From NCBI RefSeq assembly GCF_900099655.1, contig NZ_FNDC01000007.1:62001-126000 (forward strand): 64,000 bases of DNA, in the 5' to 3' direction. Under the pieces are notes generated by a model. It saw nothing but the letters and a program-made list of their open reading frames with translations, searched no databases and was not told where the DNA came from. This stretch comes from Planococcus glaciei (lineage in GTDB: Bacteria > Bacillota > Bacilli > Bacillales_A > Planococcaceae). Position 1 is the stretch's first letter. Each line of letters opens with the position of its first letter. The position numbers and the translations under genes are program-made. Below, one piece after another: positions 1-9,534 of this stretch.

Positions 1-1135
1 TGATAGAACAAGAAGCGCCTTTCATTTCTGCAGGGCTTAATTTTCCATCACGGGCTTTGGTCGCAAGCTTATTGATTTCATCAGAAATAGCAAAGACGGA
101 CTTGCGGTCAGCGTTCTTGATAACCGGCACCAAGAGGCCTTTTTCGGTGTCAGCAGCAATCCCGATGTTGTAATAATGCTTCTGGATTACTTCGCTCGTT
201 TCATCATCGAACGATGTATTCAACGCTGGGAATTCACGCAGCGTGCTTACTAGCGCTTTGACAACGTATGGCAAATAAGTAAGTTTGATTTCTTTTTCTG
301 CTGCAATGTCCTTGAACTTTTTGCGGTGAGCAACAAGTTCGGTTACATCGACTTCGTCCATCAGCGTTACGTGTGGAGCCGTGTGTTTTGAATGAACCAT
401 TGCTTTCGCAATTGCTCTGCGCATTCCGGACATTTTTTCGCGCGTTTCCGGGAATTCGCCTTCCGGCAGCGGAGCCGCTTTTGGTGCAGCTTCTTTCACT
501 TCTTTTGTTTCTTCCTGCGGAGCCGCTTGCGCTGTTTCCTCTACAGCTGGTGCAGCTGCTTGTTGCTGGCCTCCGTTCAAGAATGCTTCAACGTCTTCTT
601 TCAGGATACGGCCGTTGTTTCCAGAACCGGAAACTTGTGTGATGTCGACTTCCTTATCGCGTGCAAATTTACGGACAGAAGGCATCGCGATTACACGCGC
701 GTTCGGATCCTGCGAAGTAGTCTGAGGCTGAGCACCAGCACCGGTTTCGCCCATTTTAGGCTGTTCTTCTTTTACTGATTCTTTTTCTACGTCTTGAGCA
801 GCTTCGGCAGTTCCCGCTTGCACTTGCTCTTCCGTTTCCTGTTTTTCTTCAGGAGCGGAAGTTTCTTCAGTGCTTGCGCTTTCGTTGTCGGCTGCATCAT
901 CACTTTCAATGCGAACCAATACATCTCCAACTACGGCTACCGTTCCTTCTTCAACAATGATTTCCACGATTTTTCCAGTAACTGGCGACGGCATTTCAAC
1001 AACTGCCTTATCGTTTTGCACTTCAAATAGAATGTCGTCCTCTTCGATTGTATCTCCGACTTTGACGAACCATTTTACGATTTCACCTTCATGGATACCT
1101 TCTCCGATATCCGGTAAACGAAATTCAAAAGCCAT
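1..1135 (-). CDS. pdhC: Pyruvate dehydrogenase E2, dihydrolipoamide acetyltransferase (partial)
   Basis: This gene encodes the E2 core of the pyruvate dehydrogenase complex, which moves the acetyl group from E1 to CoA. It begins at ATG 1135 and runs off the left edge, leaving 378 codons. Residues 1-77 form one lipoyl domain with the lipoyl lysine at residue 43 (NDKAVVE). An Ala/Pro/Glu-rich linker follows, then a peripheral subunit-binding domain at about 148-189 (MPSVRKFAR), a second linker, and the start of the acyltransferase domain from about residue 228. The catalytic His and C-terminus lie outside the window. It sits 28 nt downstream of pdhB in the same orientation and is presumably co-transcribed with pdhAB. 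Pyruvate rather than branched-chain specificity is inferred from the neighbours. Confidence 0.96.
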   Translation of the reverse strand, partial: MAFEFRLPDIGEGIHEGEIVKWFVKVGDTIEEDDILFEVQNDKAVVEMPSPVTGKIVEIIVEEGTVAVVGDVLVRIESDDAADNESASTEETSAPEEKQETEEQVQAGTAEAAQDVEKESVKEEQPKMGETGAGAQPQTTSQDPNARVIAMPSVRKFARDKEVDITQVSGSGNNGRILKEDVEAFLNGGQQQAAAPAVEETAQAAPQEETKEVKEAAPKAAPLPEGEFPETREKMSGMRRAIAKAMVHSKHTAPHVTLMDEVDVTELVAHRKKFKDIAAEKEIKLTYLPYVVKALVSTLREFPALNTSFDDETSEVIQKHYYNIGIAADTEKGLLVPVIKNADRKSVFAISDEINKLATKARDGKLSPAEMKGASCSI

Positions 1136-1163
1136 TAGTTTCACCCTTCCTTTTACGCAACTA

Positions 1164-2141
1164 TTAGAACGTTAGAACTTTTTTCGCTGTTTCTACTATA
1201 TCCTTCGAGTTCGGAAGCCAAACTTGCTCCGCCTGCGAGAATGGGAAAATCGAATCTGGCGCTGCTACGCGAAGTACCGGTGCTTCCAGGCTTAAAATCG
1301 CGCGGTCCATAATTTCTGCCACTACGTTTGCAGCAATCCCCGCCTGTTTCTGGGCTTCTTGTACGACCATGGCACGGCCTGTTTTTTCAACAGATGCCAC
1401 AAGAGTTTCGATGTCCAATGGCTGAATTGTACGAAGATCGATCACTTCTGCAGAATAGCCTTCTTTTTCAAGTTCTTCAGCAGCTTTCAAGCTTTCTTGT
1501 ACCATAGCGCCATAAGCGATGATGGAAATATCTTTCCCTTCGCGTTTAATGTCCGCTTTGCCAAGTGGAATCGTGTACGATTCTTCAGGGACTTCCTGGC
1601 GTCCTGAACGGTAAAGTTTCAAGTGCTCAAGGAAAATAACCGGATCGTTGTCGCGGATTGAAGAAATCAATAATCCTTTTGCATCGTAAGGAGTAGACGG
1701 AACAACCACTTTCAATCCTGGTTGTGAAGTCATCAATAATTCCAAAGAGTCAGCGTGCATTTCCGGTGTATGAACACCGCCGCCGAATGGAGAACGGATG
1801 GTAACCGGTGCATTCAAGCTGCCGCCGCTGCGGAAACGCATGCGAGCCAGTTGTCCGCTGATCGAATCCATTACTTCATAAACGAAACCGAAAAACTGGA
1901 TTTCTGGAACCGGACGGAATCCTTGCAATGCCAGACCGATTGCCAAACCGCCAATTCCGGATTCTGCTAGAGGTGTATCAAAGACACGGTCTTCTCCGAA
2001 TTCTTTTTGCAACCCTTCAGTCGCACGGAAAACCCCGCCGTTGTTTCCGACGTCTTCTCCGAAAATCAGAACGTTCTCATCGTTTTGCAATTCCAATCTG
2101 AGAGCGTCCGTAATTGCTTGAACCATAGTCATTTGTGCCAT
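1164..2141 (-). CDS. pdhB: Pyruvate dehydrogenase E1 component, beta subunit
   Basis: This is the beta chain of the heterotetrameric, thiamine-dependent E1, which decarboxylates pyruvate and acetylates the lipoyl group of E2. The 325-residue length is normal for the family. The N-terminal pyrimidine-binding transketolase fold ([14 protein letters not shown]) is followed by the C-terminal transketolase domain (about 200-320), which ends with the usual PDSIFPF segment. Only 3 nt separate it from pdhA, so translation is probably coupled. It starts with ATG 2141 behind a GGAG site located in the end of pdhA. Confidence 0.97.
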   Translation of the reverse strand: MAQMTMVQAITDALRLELQNDENVLIFGEDVGNNGGVFRATEGLQKEFGEDRVFDTPLAESGIGGLAIGLALQGFRPVPEIQFFGFVYEVMDSISGQLARMRFRSGGSLNAPVTIRSPFGGGVHTPEMHADSLELLMTSQPGLKVVVPSTPYDAKGLLISSIRDNDPVIFLEHLKLYRSGRQEVPEESYTIPLGKADIKREGKDISIIAYGAMVQESLKAAEELEKEGYSAEVIDLRTIQPLDIETLVASVEKTGRAMVVQEAQKQAGIAANVVAEIMDRAILSLEAPVLRVAAPDSIFPFSQAEQVWLPNSKDIVETAKKVLTF

Positions 2142-2144
2142 CGC

Positions 2145-3272
<1,128 letters not shown>

Positions 3273-3328
3273 TTATCTGTATTAAAATTATTATATTCAA
3301 TTAGTAATACAATTGCACATTCTAACTC

Positions 3329-3357
3329 AGTATACGTTAGATGATTTGCTCGGTCAA
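3329..3357 (-). promoter_or_regulatory. Sigma-A-type promoter of the pdh operon
   Basis: Read on the minus strand, a -35 TTGACC (3352-3357) and a -10 TATACT (3329-3334) are separated by exactly 17 nt. Transcription would start near 3322, giving a 5' leader of about 65 nt before pdhA. No operator was recognised. Confidence 0.7.
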
Positions 3358-3486
3358 TCATAGCGAACCTATATTAAACAAGCATTTTTTGCCATTAAGA
3401 AACGAGGTTCCACGAAAACTGTATTAGTGCACGGTTGACACCTGTATTATAAAACAGCCTATAAATCCTTCTTCTTTTATAGCACA

Positions 3487-3515
3487 GAAAAAAGCGGCCG
3501 GTGCGGCCGCTTTTT
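3487..3515 (-). terminator. Rho-independent terminator after the YkyA gene
   Basis: On the minus strand a perfect GC-rich stem (AAGCGGCC / GGCCGCTT, loop about 5 nt) is followed by a run of T. It directly abuts the stop codon of the upstream lipoprotein gene. Confidence 0.85.
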
Positions 3516-4155
3516 ATTCATTCTCTTTCAAGTTATCCACAATTTGATTTTTCATTTCATTGAATTGTTCAGTGCTGTTATTAAATGCTGTAACAGCGTC
3601 CTGAACGGCTGTGTTTTGTTCATTGACTTCCAGGGCTTTTTCCTGCATCGTCTTGAGCTCTGTTTCTTCGTCCATCAGCATCGTGTACAATTCCTGCTGA
3701 AGGCCGTTCAAGGTTTCGTATGCTTCCGTAAATTGGCCGTGGGCATCAAACCGTTCCTGCATTTTCTCTTTCAAAGAACCTAGCTCTTCTTTCAGCTGAG
3801 CGTCATCCGTTTCTGCAATGACCGTATCGATTTCTTTGAAATTTTCCTGGGCATTGCCCATGGATTCTTTTTCAGCTGCCAGAAGTTCCAGCCGTTCTTG
3901 TGCTGAAGCAAGTGCTTCTTCCGCCTTGCTGTCCACTTCGTCTTGCTGTTCCTGCGTCAAAGCCATGATCGATTCGAACAATTGCTGTTCGTCTTTTTCA
4001 AGCTCTTCCATCTTTTTTTGCGTTTCCCGATACTCTTTTTCAGCATCGAATGTATCATTTAACACAGCGTCCAATTGCTCTCCTGCTGCCGGGCCTGAAC
4101 ATGCACTCAAAAGCAGCACACTTGTAAAAATGCCGGCTGAAACGATTCTTTTCAT
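3514..4155 (-). CDS. ykyA: YkyA-family putative cell-wall-binding lipoprotein
   Basis: This is a 213-residue lipoprotein with signal peptide and lipobox LLSAC (Cys19). The rest is almost entirely charged alpha-helix, rich in Glu, Lys and Gln, and predicted to form long coiled coils. Length, composition and position between def and pdhA match B. subtilis YkyA (PF10368 family). The family's function is not established; it is usually described as cell-wall associated. It has its own GGAGGG ribosome site and a terminator, so it appears to be a separate transcript from pdh. Confidence 0.88.
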   Translation of the reverse strand: MKRIVSAGIFTSVLLLSACSGPAAGEQLDAVLNDTFDAEKEYRETQKKMEELEKDEQQLFESIMALTQEQQDEVDSKAEEALASAQERLELLAAEKESMGNAQENFKEIDTVIAETDDAQLKEELGSLKEKMQERFDAHGQFTEAYETLNGLQQELYTMLMDEETELKTMQEKALEVNEQNTAVQDAVTAFNNSTEQFNEMKNQIVDNLKENE

Positions 4156-4297
4156 GCCAAACCCTCCTTAATGCTTAAATCAACTATAATAGCTGATTTT
4201 GAAAAACACAACCGGCGGCAACGGCTTTTTTCTTTTCCCAGCACGGCGGATTGCGCTATACTTAAATATAGTGGTTTTAATGAAAGGATGAATACTC

Positions 4298-4864
4298 TTG
4301 ATATTGATGAAAGACATTATACGCGAAGGCCACCCTACTCTCCGGGCACGTTCAGAAGAAGTTGCCTTTCCGCTTTCCGAAGAAGACCGGAAACTGGCGG
4401 AAGACTTGTTGGAGTATGTTGTAAATAGCCAGAACGATGAAATGATCAAAAAATACGATTTGCGCCCCGGCGTTGGAATTGCCGCGCCGCAGGTCAATGC
4501 ACCAAAACGGATTTTCGCCTTGCATTTCGATGAAACTTCCAGCGAGAACTTGAGCCTGATTGCCATCAACCCGAAAATCGTCAGCCATTCCGTTGAACGC
4601 TCGTATTTAGCAGCCGGCGAAGGCTGCCTTTCTGTTGACCGGGCAATTCCAGGCTATGTTCCCCGCTATGCACGCGTTACCATCAAAGCACTTGATATAG
4701 AAGGCAAAGAATACAAAATGCGCTTAAAAGGTTTGCCGGCCATCGCTTTCCAGCACGAACTTGACCACTTGAACGGCGTGATGTTCTTCGACCATATCAA
4801 TCCCAAAAATCCATATGCAGAAATTGAAAATGCCATAGCAATAGGAAGAGACTCGGATGAATAA
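4298..4864 (+). CDS. def: Peptide deformylase
   Basis: The enzyme removes the formyl group from N-terminal formyl-methionine of nascent proteins. All three deformylase motifs are present: GVGIAAPQ, EGCLS and the metal-binding HELDH. The 188-residue length and the insertions fit the type-2 Gram-positive class. I chose the TTG at 4298 because AAAGGA lies about 9 nt upstream; an ATG at 4307 is possible but leaves an 18-nt spacing. The last codons and the stop lie inside the terminator hairpin. The neighbours (HAD phosphatase, ykyA, pdh) are as in B. subtilis defB. Confidence 0.96.
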   Translation: MILMKDIIREGHPTLRARSEEVAFPLSEEDRKLAEDLLEYVVNSQNDEMIKKYDLRPGVGIAAPQVNAPKRIFALHFDETSSENLSLIAINPKIVSHSVERSYLAAGEGCLSVDRAIPGYVPRYARVTIKALDIEGKEYKMRLKGLPAIAFQHELDHLNGVMFFDHINPKNPYAEIENAIAIGRDSDE

Positions 4865-4878
4865 TCCGAGTCTCTTTT
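4843..4878. repeat. Left copy of 36-bp direct repeat (def terminator region)
   Basis: This 36-bp segment covers the last codons of def and its terminator. It recurs at 5349-5384 with one mismatch. The two copies flank a roughly 470-bp insert, so the repeat looks like a duplication made when the insert arrived. Confidence 0.85.
4850..4878 (+). terminator. Terminator of def, stop codon in the loop
   Basis: An 8-9 bp stem (GACTCGGA / TCCGAGTC) is followed by CTTTT. The TAA stop codon of def is in the 7-nt loop, so the 5' arm of the terminator is coding sequence. Confidence 0.85.
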
Positions 4879-4915
4879 AGGCTGTCGAGAAACATTCCAT
4901 TCTTTAAGGCATTTC

Positions 4916-5010
4916 GCTCCAAGTGGACGCTTTCCGCGGGCCCCGCTTCAGCCACTTCCTTCGCGTTGCTCAGTCCAGGGTCTTCAGCTCGTGCTGCTCC
5001 CGCAGGAAAC
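4916..5010 (-). repeat. Interspersed GC-rich Bacillales-type repeat, copy 1
   Basis: This GC-rich, non-coding stretch contains the blocks CGCTTTCCGCGGGCC and CTCCCGCAGGAAAC. I recognise such blocks from abundant dispersed repeats in Bacillaceae and Planococcaceae genomes. A second copy of the family lies in the opposite orientation at 5190-5297, so the pair forms a large imperfect palindrome. No transposase is encoded. Confidence 0.6.
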
Positions 5011-5189
5011 AAGACTGTGAAGCAGACTTGTTTGCGACGAAGCTAGCGAAGCGATACAGGAGCACAATGTTTATTCTCGCCACTTTCCGCTTCATTCGGC
5101 TCACTCTTTTCATAAAGAATTGTTTTTATTAGAAAGAGTAGATGAGTATACATGCTTTTTATTCACAGTTTACTGTCGATATGGAGCAA

Positions 5190-5297
5190 ACCAGCGGAGA
5201 CGCCTGCGGGAAAGCGAGACAGCCGAGACCCCGCAAGGTGCGGAAGCACCTGAGGAGGCTTGGCGGATCGCCCGCGGCAAGCGCAGCTGGTTTGCGG
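5190..5297 (+). repeat. Interspersed GC-rich Bacillales-type repeat, copy 2 (inverted)
   Basis: It starts at AACCAGCGGAGACGCCTGCG and ends in a block related to CCCGCGGCAAGCGCAGCTGG. It is the same repeat family as 4916-5010 but in the opposite orientation. The AT-rich spacer between them (5011-5189) shows no convincing gene. Short ORFs crossing this stretch lack ribosome sites. Confidence 0.6.
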
Positions 5298-5348
5298 AAT
5301 ATCGGTAATATTCCAAAAAAAATTTTTTCTATTTCTTTCTCAACAAGC

Positions 5349-5384
5349 AGGAAGAAACTCGGATGAATAATCCGAGTCTCTTTT
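5349..5384. repeat. Right copy of 36-bp direct repeat
   Basis: This is the second copy of the def terminator segment, 35/36 identical to 4843-4878. It ends immediately at the stop codon of the convergent HAD gene and can itself form the same hairpin, followed by six T on the plus strand. Confidence 0.85.
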
Positions 5385-6155
5385 TTAAATCAATCCAAGA
5401 TGTTTAAATGCTTTGGCAAGGCCGTCGTTGTCGACGTGATCAGTGACGTGAGTCGCTACTTGTTTGACTTCTTCTTCGCCGTTGCCCATTGCCACACTGA
5501 CACCGGCAATTTCCATCATCTGCACATCGTTCAGGCCATCTCCGAAGGCTATCGTGTCTTCAATGCCGTGGCCAGTCGCTTTGATCAGGTGCTTGATGCC
5601 GCTCGCTTTGCTTCTGCCTCCCGGCGTAATGTCACAGGAAACCCGGTGCCAGCGCACGAATTCCATATTGCCGAATGTTTCATGGTATTGCTTCTGATCC
5701 GCTTCTTCACAGAACAGCAATGCCTGATAAACCTCGTGCTCCAAATGGAAGTCTTCAATCATCGCAGGGTGTGGAAATTTCAGGCTTTTGATGCCTTCGT
5801 CAATATCCGGGTGGTAATCGATGGTAGACACCATGCGTTCATCTGTCAGAAACACAATGGGATGGTCCCGTTGTTCCGCGTATTCCACAATTTTGGACAA
5901 CGTATCGGTATCCAACGCTTCTTTATGTATAAGTTCTCCTTTATTGACTACGTATTGACCATTGAACGTAATAAAGGTATCGATATTCAACTCACTCAAC
6001 ACGCGTTTGATCATGAAAGGCCCCCGGCCTGTAGCTATCGCCAGTTCGTGCCCATTTGCCCGCGCCTGGATCAAAGCATCTTTAGCGCTTTGGGGAATTT
6101 CTTTTTTCGAATTCATCAATGTGCCATCAATGTCCAACAACAATAATTTACCCAT
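5385..6155 (-). CDS. Cof-type HAD-superfamily phosphatase (YkrA-like)
   Basis: This is a 256-residue Cof/type-IIB HAD hydrolase. Motif I is LLLDIDGTL (Asp8 nucleophile, Asp10), motif II falls in the IATGRGP region, motif III lysine is in GGRSKASGI, and motif IV is FGDGLNDVQM. Such enzymes dephosphorylate sugar phosphates or cofactors; the substrate cannot be told from sequence. Position next to def and rpoY corresponds to B. subtilis ykrA. Confidence 0.9.
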   Translation of the reverse strand: MGKLLLLDIDGTLMNSKKEIPQSAKDALIQARANGHELAIATGRGPFMIKRVLSELNIDTFITFNGQYVVNKGELIHKEALDTDTLSKIVEYAEQRDHPIVFLTDERMVSTIDYHPDIDEGIKSLKFPHPAMIEDFHLEHEVYQALLFCEEADQKQYHETFGNMEFVRWHRVSCDITPGGRSKASGIKHLIKATGHGIEDTIAFGDGLNDVQMMEIAGVSVAMGNGEEEVKQVATHVTDHVDNDGLAKAFKHLGLI

Positions 6156-6202
6156 TCATCATTCTCCATTCTAATTTTTTTGTGCCCAAATCGGCTCTAT
6201 TC

Positions 6203-6231
6203 TTTACATTTATCAGAAAATACAGTATAAT
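6203..6231 (+). promoter_or_regulatory. Strong sigma-A-type promoter for the 25-codon ORF
   Basis: TTTACA (6203-6208) and a perfect TATAAT (6226-6231) are separated by exactly 17 nt. Transcription would begin near 6238, only about 15 nt before the start codon of the small ORF. Confidence 0.75.
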
Positions 6232-6253
6232 ACCCTCAAGGAGTGAGATAGCC

Positions 6254-6331
6254 ATGCTGAAACTGAAACGTATTCGGAGAAGACTGCTCAGACAGCTGAA
6301 CGGCATTATGAACAAAAAGAAAATCGCTTGA
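6254..6331 (+). CDS. 25-residue Arg/Lys/Leu-rich peptide, function unknown
   Basis: I do not recognise this peptide. The ORF has a good ribosome site (AAGGAG, about 10 nt before ATG 6254) and encodes a strongly basic, amphipathic peptide with KLKRIRRRLLRQL near the N-terminus and NKKKIA at the C-terminus. It is bracketed by its own promoter (6203-6231) and a terminator-like hairpin (6339-6377), so it forms a compact transcription unit immediately before rpoY-rnjA. It could be a regulatory or toxic mini-protein, or a leader peptide controlling readthrough into rpoY. Confidence 0.6.
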   Translation: MLKLKRIRRRLLRQLNGIMNKKKIA

Positions 6332-6338
6332 CCTTGTT

Positions 6339-6377
6339 TAGCCCTTCTGAATAAATAGGAGGGCTATTCTTTATTTT
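6339..6377 (+). terminator. Terminator or attenuator between the small ORF and rpoY
   Basis: A 9-bp stem (TAGCCCTTC / GGAGGGCTA, one G-U pair) with a 10-nt loop is followed by a T-rich tract. It ends 65 nt before the rpoY start, so it would act as an attenuator if rpoY is also read from the 6203 promoter. Confidence 0.7.
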
Positions 6378-6441
6378 AAAACAATGTCATGATAATATAA
6401 AGAAAGTGATTTTAATTGAACGTGCAAAAGGAGAGCAAAAT

Positions 6442-6654
6442 ATGATTTTTAAAGTATTATACCAGGAAAACCGTGCAGAGGTACCAGTTCGCGAAAACAC
6501 AAAGAGCCTCTATGTAGAAGCATCAACCGAGCGTGAGGTCAGATTCCACCTTAAAGACCGCAATTACAACATTGAATTCATTCAGCTGCTTGAAGGAAAT
6601 CACCTAGCTTACGAACAAGCCAGCGAGAATTTCAAAGTTGAGAGTTTGGACTAA
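6442..6654 (+). CDS. rpoY: RNA polymerase epsilon subunit
   Basis: This 70-residue protein begins MIFKVLYQ and belongs to the small RNA polymerase-associated epsilon/DUF1447 family (YkzG in B. subtilis). ATG 6442 was chosen because AAAAGGAGAG sits 8 nt upstream and the length matches the family; an upstream in-frame start at 6406 would add residues foreign to the family. Only 2 nt separate it from rnjA, so the two genes are almost certainly one operon, as in other Bacilli. Confidence 0.95.
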   Translation: MIFKVLYQENRAEVPVRENTKSLYVEASTEREVRFHLKDRNYNIEFIQLLEGNHLAYEQASENFKVESLD

Positions 6655-6656
6655 TT

Positions 6657-8324
6657 ATGAAGTTTGTAAAGAATGACCAGACTGCTGTATTCGCCCTCGG
6701 CGGACTAGGCGAAATCGGCAAAAACACGTATGGTGTCCAATTCCAGGATGAAATCATCCTGATTGACGCCGGCATTAAATTTCCGGAAGACGATTTGCTC
6801 GGAATCGATTATGTAATTCCGGATTATACTTACCTCGTTAAAAACGCAGATAAAATTAAAGGGCTGTTTGTCACTCATGGCCACGAAGACCATATCGGCG
6901 GAATTCCTTATCTTTTGAAAAAGATTAATATTCCGGTATACGGCGGAAAACTCGCTTTGGGCTTGCTGCGCAAAAAATTAGAAGAACACGGTTTGCTTCG
7001 CCAAACCAAAATGATTGAAATTGAAGAAGATGACGTGATTAAATTCAGAAAAACTTCCGTCAGCTTTTTCCGCACGACCCACAGTATTCCCGATGCTTTT
7101 GGCGTAGTTGTCAAAACGCCGCCAGGAAACATTGTGCATACAGGAGATTTCAAATTCGACTTTACTCCAGTCGGCGAACCTGCCAACTTGTTGAAAATGG
7201 CTCAAATCGGCAGCGAAGGCGTTCTGTGCCTGCTTTCAGACAGTACGAATGCTGAAGTTCCCGACTTTACCATGTCGGAACGCAAAGTCGGAGAGTCGAT
7301 CAAGGACATCATGCGCAAAGTTGATGGCCGTCTGATTTTCGCCACTTTCGCTTCCAACATCTATCGTTTGCAGCAAGTAACCGATGAAGCTGTTGCCCAA
7401 GGCCGCAAAATCGCGGTTTTCGGACGAAGCATGGATAATGCCATGACCATCGGCCGCGAACTCGGCTACATCAATGCTCCGGAAGATGCGTTTGTCGATA
7501 CACAGACTTTGAATCGCCTTCCGGCAAATGAAGTGCTTATTTTATGTACCGGGTCCCAAGGTGAACCGATGGCTGCCCTTTCACGGATTGCCAACGGCAC
7601 ACACCGCCAGATCCAGATTCAGCCGAATGATACAGTCGTCTTCTCGTCTTCCCCGATTCCGGGCAATACGAGCAGCGTAAACCGCACCATCAACTTGTTG
7701 TTCCGCGCAGGAGCGGATGTTATCCACGGTTCGTTGAATAACGTCCATACTTCCGGCCACGGCTCACAGCCTGAAAACAAATTGATGCTGCGCTTGATCA
7801 AACCGAAATTCTTTATGCCGATCCACGGCGAATACCGGATGCAAAAAATGCATGCCCAATTAGCTGTAGATTGCGACGTTCCGGAACAAAACACGTTCAT
7901 CATGGAAAACGGCGATGTTCTGGCACTAGGCCAGGATGAAGCTTCGGTTGCCGGCCGCATTCCTTCCGGCGATGTTTACATCGACGGCAGCGGAATTGGA
8001 GATATCGGCAATATCGTCCTTCGCGACCGCCGCGTCCTTTCCGAAGAAGGGCTAGTGATTGTTGTAGTCAGCGTCGATATGGAGAAAAACAAAATGGTTT
8101 CCGGACCGGACATCATTTCACGCGGATTTGTCTATATGCGCGAATCCGGCACCATGATTTACGAGGCTCAGCAAATGCTGAACCGCCACCTCAATAAAAA
8201 AATCCATGGCAAAAACACCGAATGGACAGAGCTGAAAAACGAAATCTCTGACGTTCTCGGACCGTACTTGTATGAAAAAACAAAACGCCGTCCAATGATT
8301 TTGCCGATCATCATGGAAGTCTAG
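6657..8324 (+). CDS. rnjA: Ribonuclease J1
   Basis: RNase J1 is a 5'-3' exonuclease and endonuclease that matures 16S rRNA and degrades mRNA in Bacillota. The 555-residue protein has the metallo-beta-lactamase motif THGHEDH with His74, His76, Asp78 and His79, the downstream HTGDFKFD metal ligand, a beta-CASP insert, and the C-terminal dimerisation domain. It is encoded directly after rpoY. A terminator hairpin follows at 8402. Confidence 0.98.
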   Translation: MKFVKNDQTAVFALGGLGEIGKNTYGVQFQDEIILIDAGIKFPEDDLLGIDYVIPDYTYLVKNADKIKGLFVTHGHEDHIGGIPYLLKKINIPVYGGKLALGLLRKKLEEHGLLRQTKMIEIEEDDVIKFRKTSVSFFRTTHSIPDAFGVVVKTPPGNIVHTGDFKFDFTPVGEPANLLKMAQIGSEGVLCLLSDSTNAEVPDFTMSERKVGESIKDIMRKVDGRLIFATFASNIYRLQQVTDEAVAQGRKIAVFGRSMDNAMTIGRELGYINAPEDAFVDTQTLNRLPANEVLILCTGSQGEPMAALSRIANGTHRQIQIQPNDTVVFSSSPIPGNTSSVNRTINLLFRAGADVIHGSLNNVHTSGHGSQPENKLMLRLIKPKFFMPIHGEYRMQKMHAQLAVDCDVPEQNTFIMENGDVLALGQDEASVAGRIPSGDVYIDGSGIGDIGNIVLRDRRVLSEEGLVIVVVSVDMEKNKMVSGPDIISRGFVYMRESGTMIYEAQQMLNRHLNKKIHGKNTEWTELKNEISDVLGPYLYEKTKRRPMILPIIMEV

Positions 8325-8401
8325 AAAAACTAAAGCGCCTGTCTCAGTCCCTCGGGGCTGCAGCTGGCCATCAGAAAAATGTTAGTGACTACGAACTGAA
8401 A

Positions 8402-8435
8402 AAGGAAGCCCCGAATTTCCGGAGCTTCCTTTTTT
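8402..8435 (+). terminator. Terminator of rpoY-rnjA
   Basis: A stem of about 12 bp built on GGAAGC / GCTTCC is followed by TTTTTT. The preceding 8325-8400 stretch is non-coding and contains CTCGGGGCTGCAGCTGG, which resembles part of the dispersed repeat found at 15467-15625. Confidence 0.8.
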
Positions 8436-8440
8436 ATGCC

Positions 8441-8490
8441 AAAAAACCCGTCCGCGTCAGGAGTTTCTGACACGGGCGGGGTTTCATTTT
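8441..8490 (-). terminator. Terminator of ktrC
   Basis: On the minus strand a long stem (AAACCCCGCCCGTGTCAG paired with its near-complement) is followed by TTTTTT. It serves the convergent ktrC gene and lies back to back with the rnjA terminator. Confidence 0.85.
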
Positions 8491-8498
8491 CCCGCTGT

Positions 8499-9158
8499 TT
8501 AGTTCAATACTTTTTTCTCGAAGCGGTTGATATCGGCGTCTGAACCGATAATAATCAGCACATCTCTCAGCTCAATTTCCATATCAGCTTGAGGCGATAC
8601 AAGAATTTCTCCGTCCCGTTTGATGGCCACAATGTTGATGCCATACTTTGCCCGGATATCAAGTCCGATCAATGTCCGCCCTGCCAGTTTATCGTTGGCC
8701 TGAATCTCGGCAATGGAATGCTCATCAGACAGCTCCAGGTAATCCAACACATTGTTGGAGAGCATATTATGGGCAATGCGGATGCCCATATCGCGCTCAG
8801 GGTGCACTACTTGGTCGGCCCCAATTTTGCTCAATACTTTGGCGTGGTAATCGTTCTGGGCTTTAACAGTGATTTTTTTCACGCCGATTTCTTTCAGCAT
8901 CAGCGTGGTCAAAATGCTCGCTTGGATATTTTCGCCGATGGCCACAATGACATGTTCAAAATTGCGGATGCCCAGTGATCTCAGCACTGCCTCATCGGTT
9001 GTGTCCGCCACTACCGCCTGTGTGGCAATCGAAGCGTATTCATCGACCCGTTCCGTGTCTTTATCAATCGCCATGACATCTGCGTCTTGTTCGATCAGTT
9101 CACGGACTATGCTGCCGCCAAAACGCCCAAGGCCAATGACTACAAATTCTTTTTTCAT
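8499..9158 (-). CDS. ktrC: K+ uptake regulatory subunit KtrC/KtrA (RCK protein)
   Basis: This cytosolic gating ring subunit of Ktr potassium transporters has an N-terminal RCK_N Rossmann domain (VIGLGRFGG, residues 7-15) that binds ATP/ADP. Its C-terminal RCK_C domain (about 135-219) is the site where c-di-AMP inhibits family members. At 219 residues it matches KtrC. I chose ATG 9158 (MKKEFVV), which has GGGGGA upstream, over the ATG at 9176. Its membrane partner KtrD is encoded at 40712-42061, not adjacent, as with ktrC and ktrD in B. subtilis. KtrC rather than KtrA is inferred from proximity to rnjA. Confidence 0.92.
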   Translation of the reverse strand: MKKEFVVIGLGRFGGSIVRELIEQDADVMAIDKDTERVDEYASIATQAVVADTTDEAVLRSLGIRNFEHVIVAIGENIQASILTTLMLKEIGVKKITVKAQNDYHAKVLSKIGADQVVHPERDMGIRIAHNMLSNNVLDYLELSDEHSIAEIQANDKLAGRTLIGLDIRAKYGINIVAIKRDGEILVSPQADMEIELRDVLIIIGSDADINRFEKKVLN

Positions 9159-9225
9159 ATGAATCCCCCAAATCATCTAATTGGCATTAGTTTATCACAT
9201 TCTGCCAGTTTGCATACATGCCATA

Positions 9226-9251
9226 AAAAATCCCCGCTTATCTGCGGGGAT
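9226..9251 (-). terminator. Terminator containing a stop codon
   Basis: On the minus strand ATCCCCGC / GCGGGGAT is followed by TTTTTTA. The TAA stop of the Cys-rich protein gene lies in the loop. Confidence 0.85.
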
Positions 9252-9534
9252 CTAGTGGCCGTTGGGGCCGTCTTTCGCAATATTCGCAGCTGTCGTCGCT
9301 GCATTTTTCTTCACGCCATTCGTTGCATGTTGAACAATAGCTTGCATCAAATTCATCATCAAAGGTCAAAGCGGACAAACACGTATGGCAATACGTATGG
9401 ACATCCATCCAGTTAATAAATTTCTTATTCGCCACTAAATAAAGGCCTTGTTGGTCCTGTTTGTAATTCATAATTGAAGATTTCTGGATAACACGATTTT
9501 TCGGATCCAAGAAAAAATTCATTTTGCCATTCAC
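9238..9534 (-). CDS. Cys-rich small protein, probable zinc ribbon, unknown function
   Basis: I do not recognise the family. The product of about 98 residues has an N-terminal beta-rich half (FFLDPKNRVIQ) and a C-terminal half with seven cysteines arranged as CHTC, CSTC and CSDDSCEYC, typical of structural zinc binding. The start is uncertain. A GGGAG ribosome site fits GTG 9534 (spacing about 8); the GTG at 9549 overlaps that site, and an ATG at 9522 is also possible. It is a monocistronic gene with its own terminator. Confidence 0.7.
   Translation of the reverse strand: MNGKMNFFLDPKNRVIQKSSIMNYKQDQQGLYLVANKKFINWMDVHTYCHTCLSALTFDDEFDASYCSTCNEWREEKCSDDSCEYCERRPQRPLDPRR

Noticed and set aside
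3430-3460. Plus-strand TTGACA-like sequence near 3433 as a promoter
   Set aside because: There is no gene downstream on the plus strand and no -10 at a workable distance (nearest TATAAA is 19 nt away). The pdh promoter is on the other strand at 3329-3357.
4923-5366. Short ORFs within the repeat insert after def
   Set aside because: They run through GC-rich repeat sequence, lack ribosome sites and give low-complexity translations.
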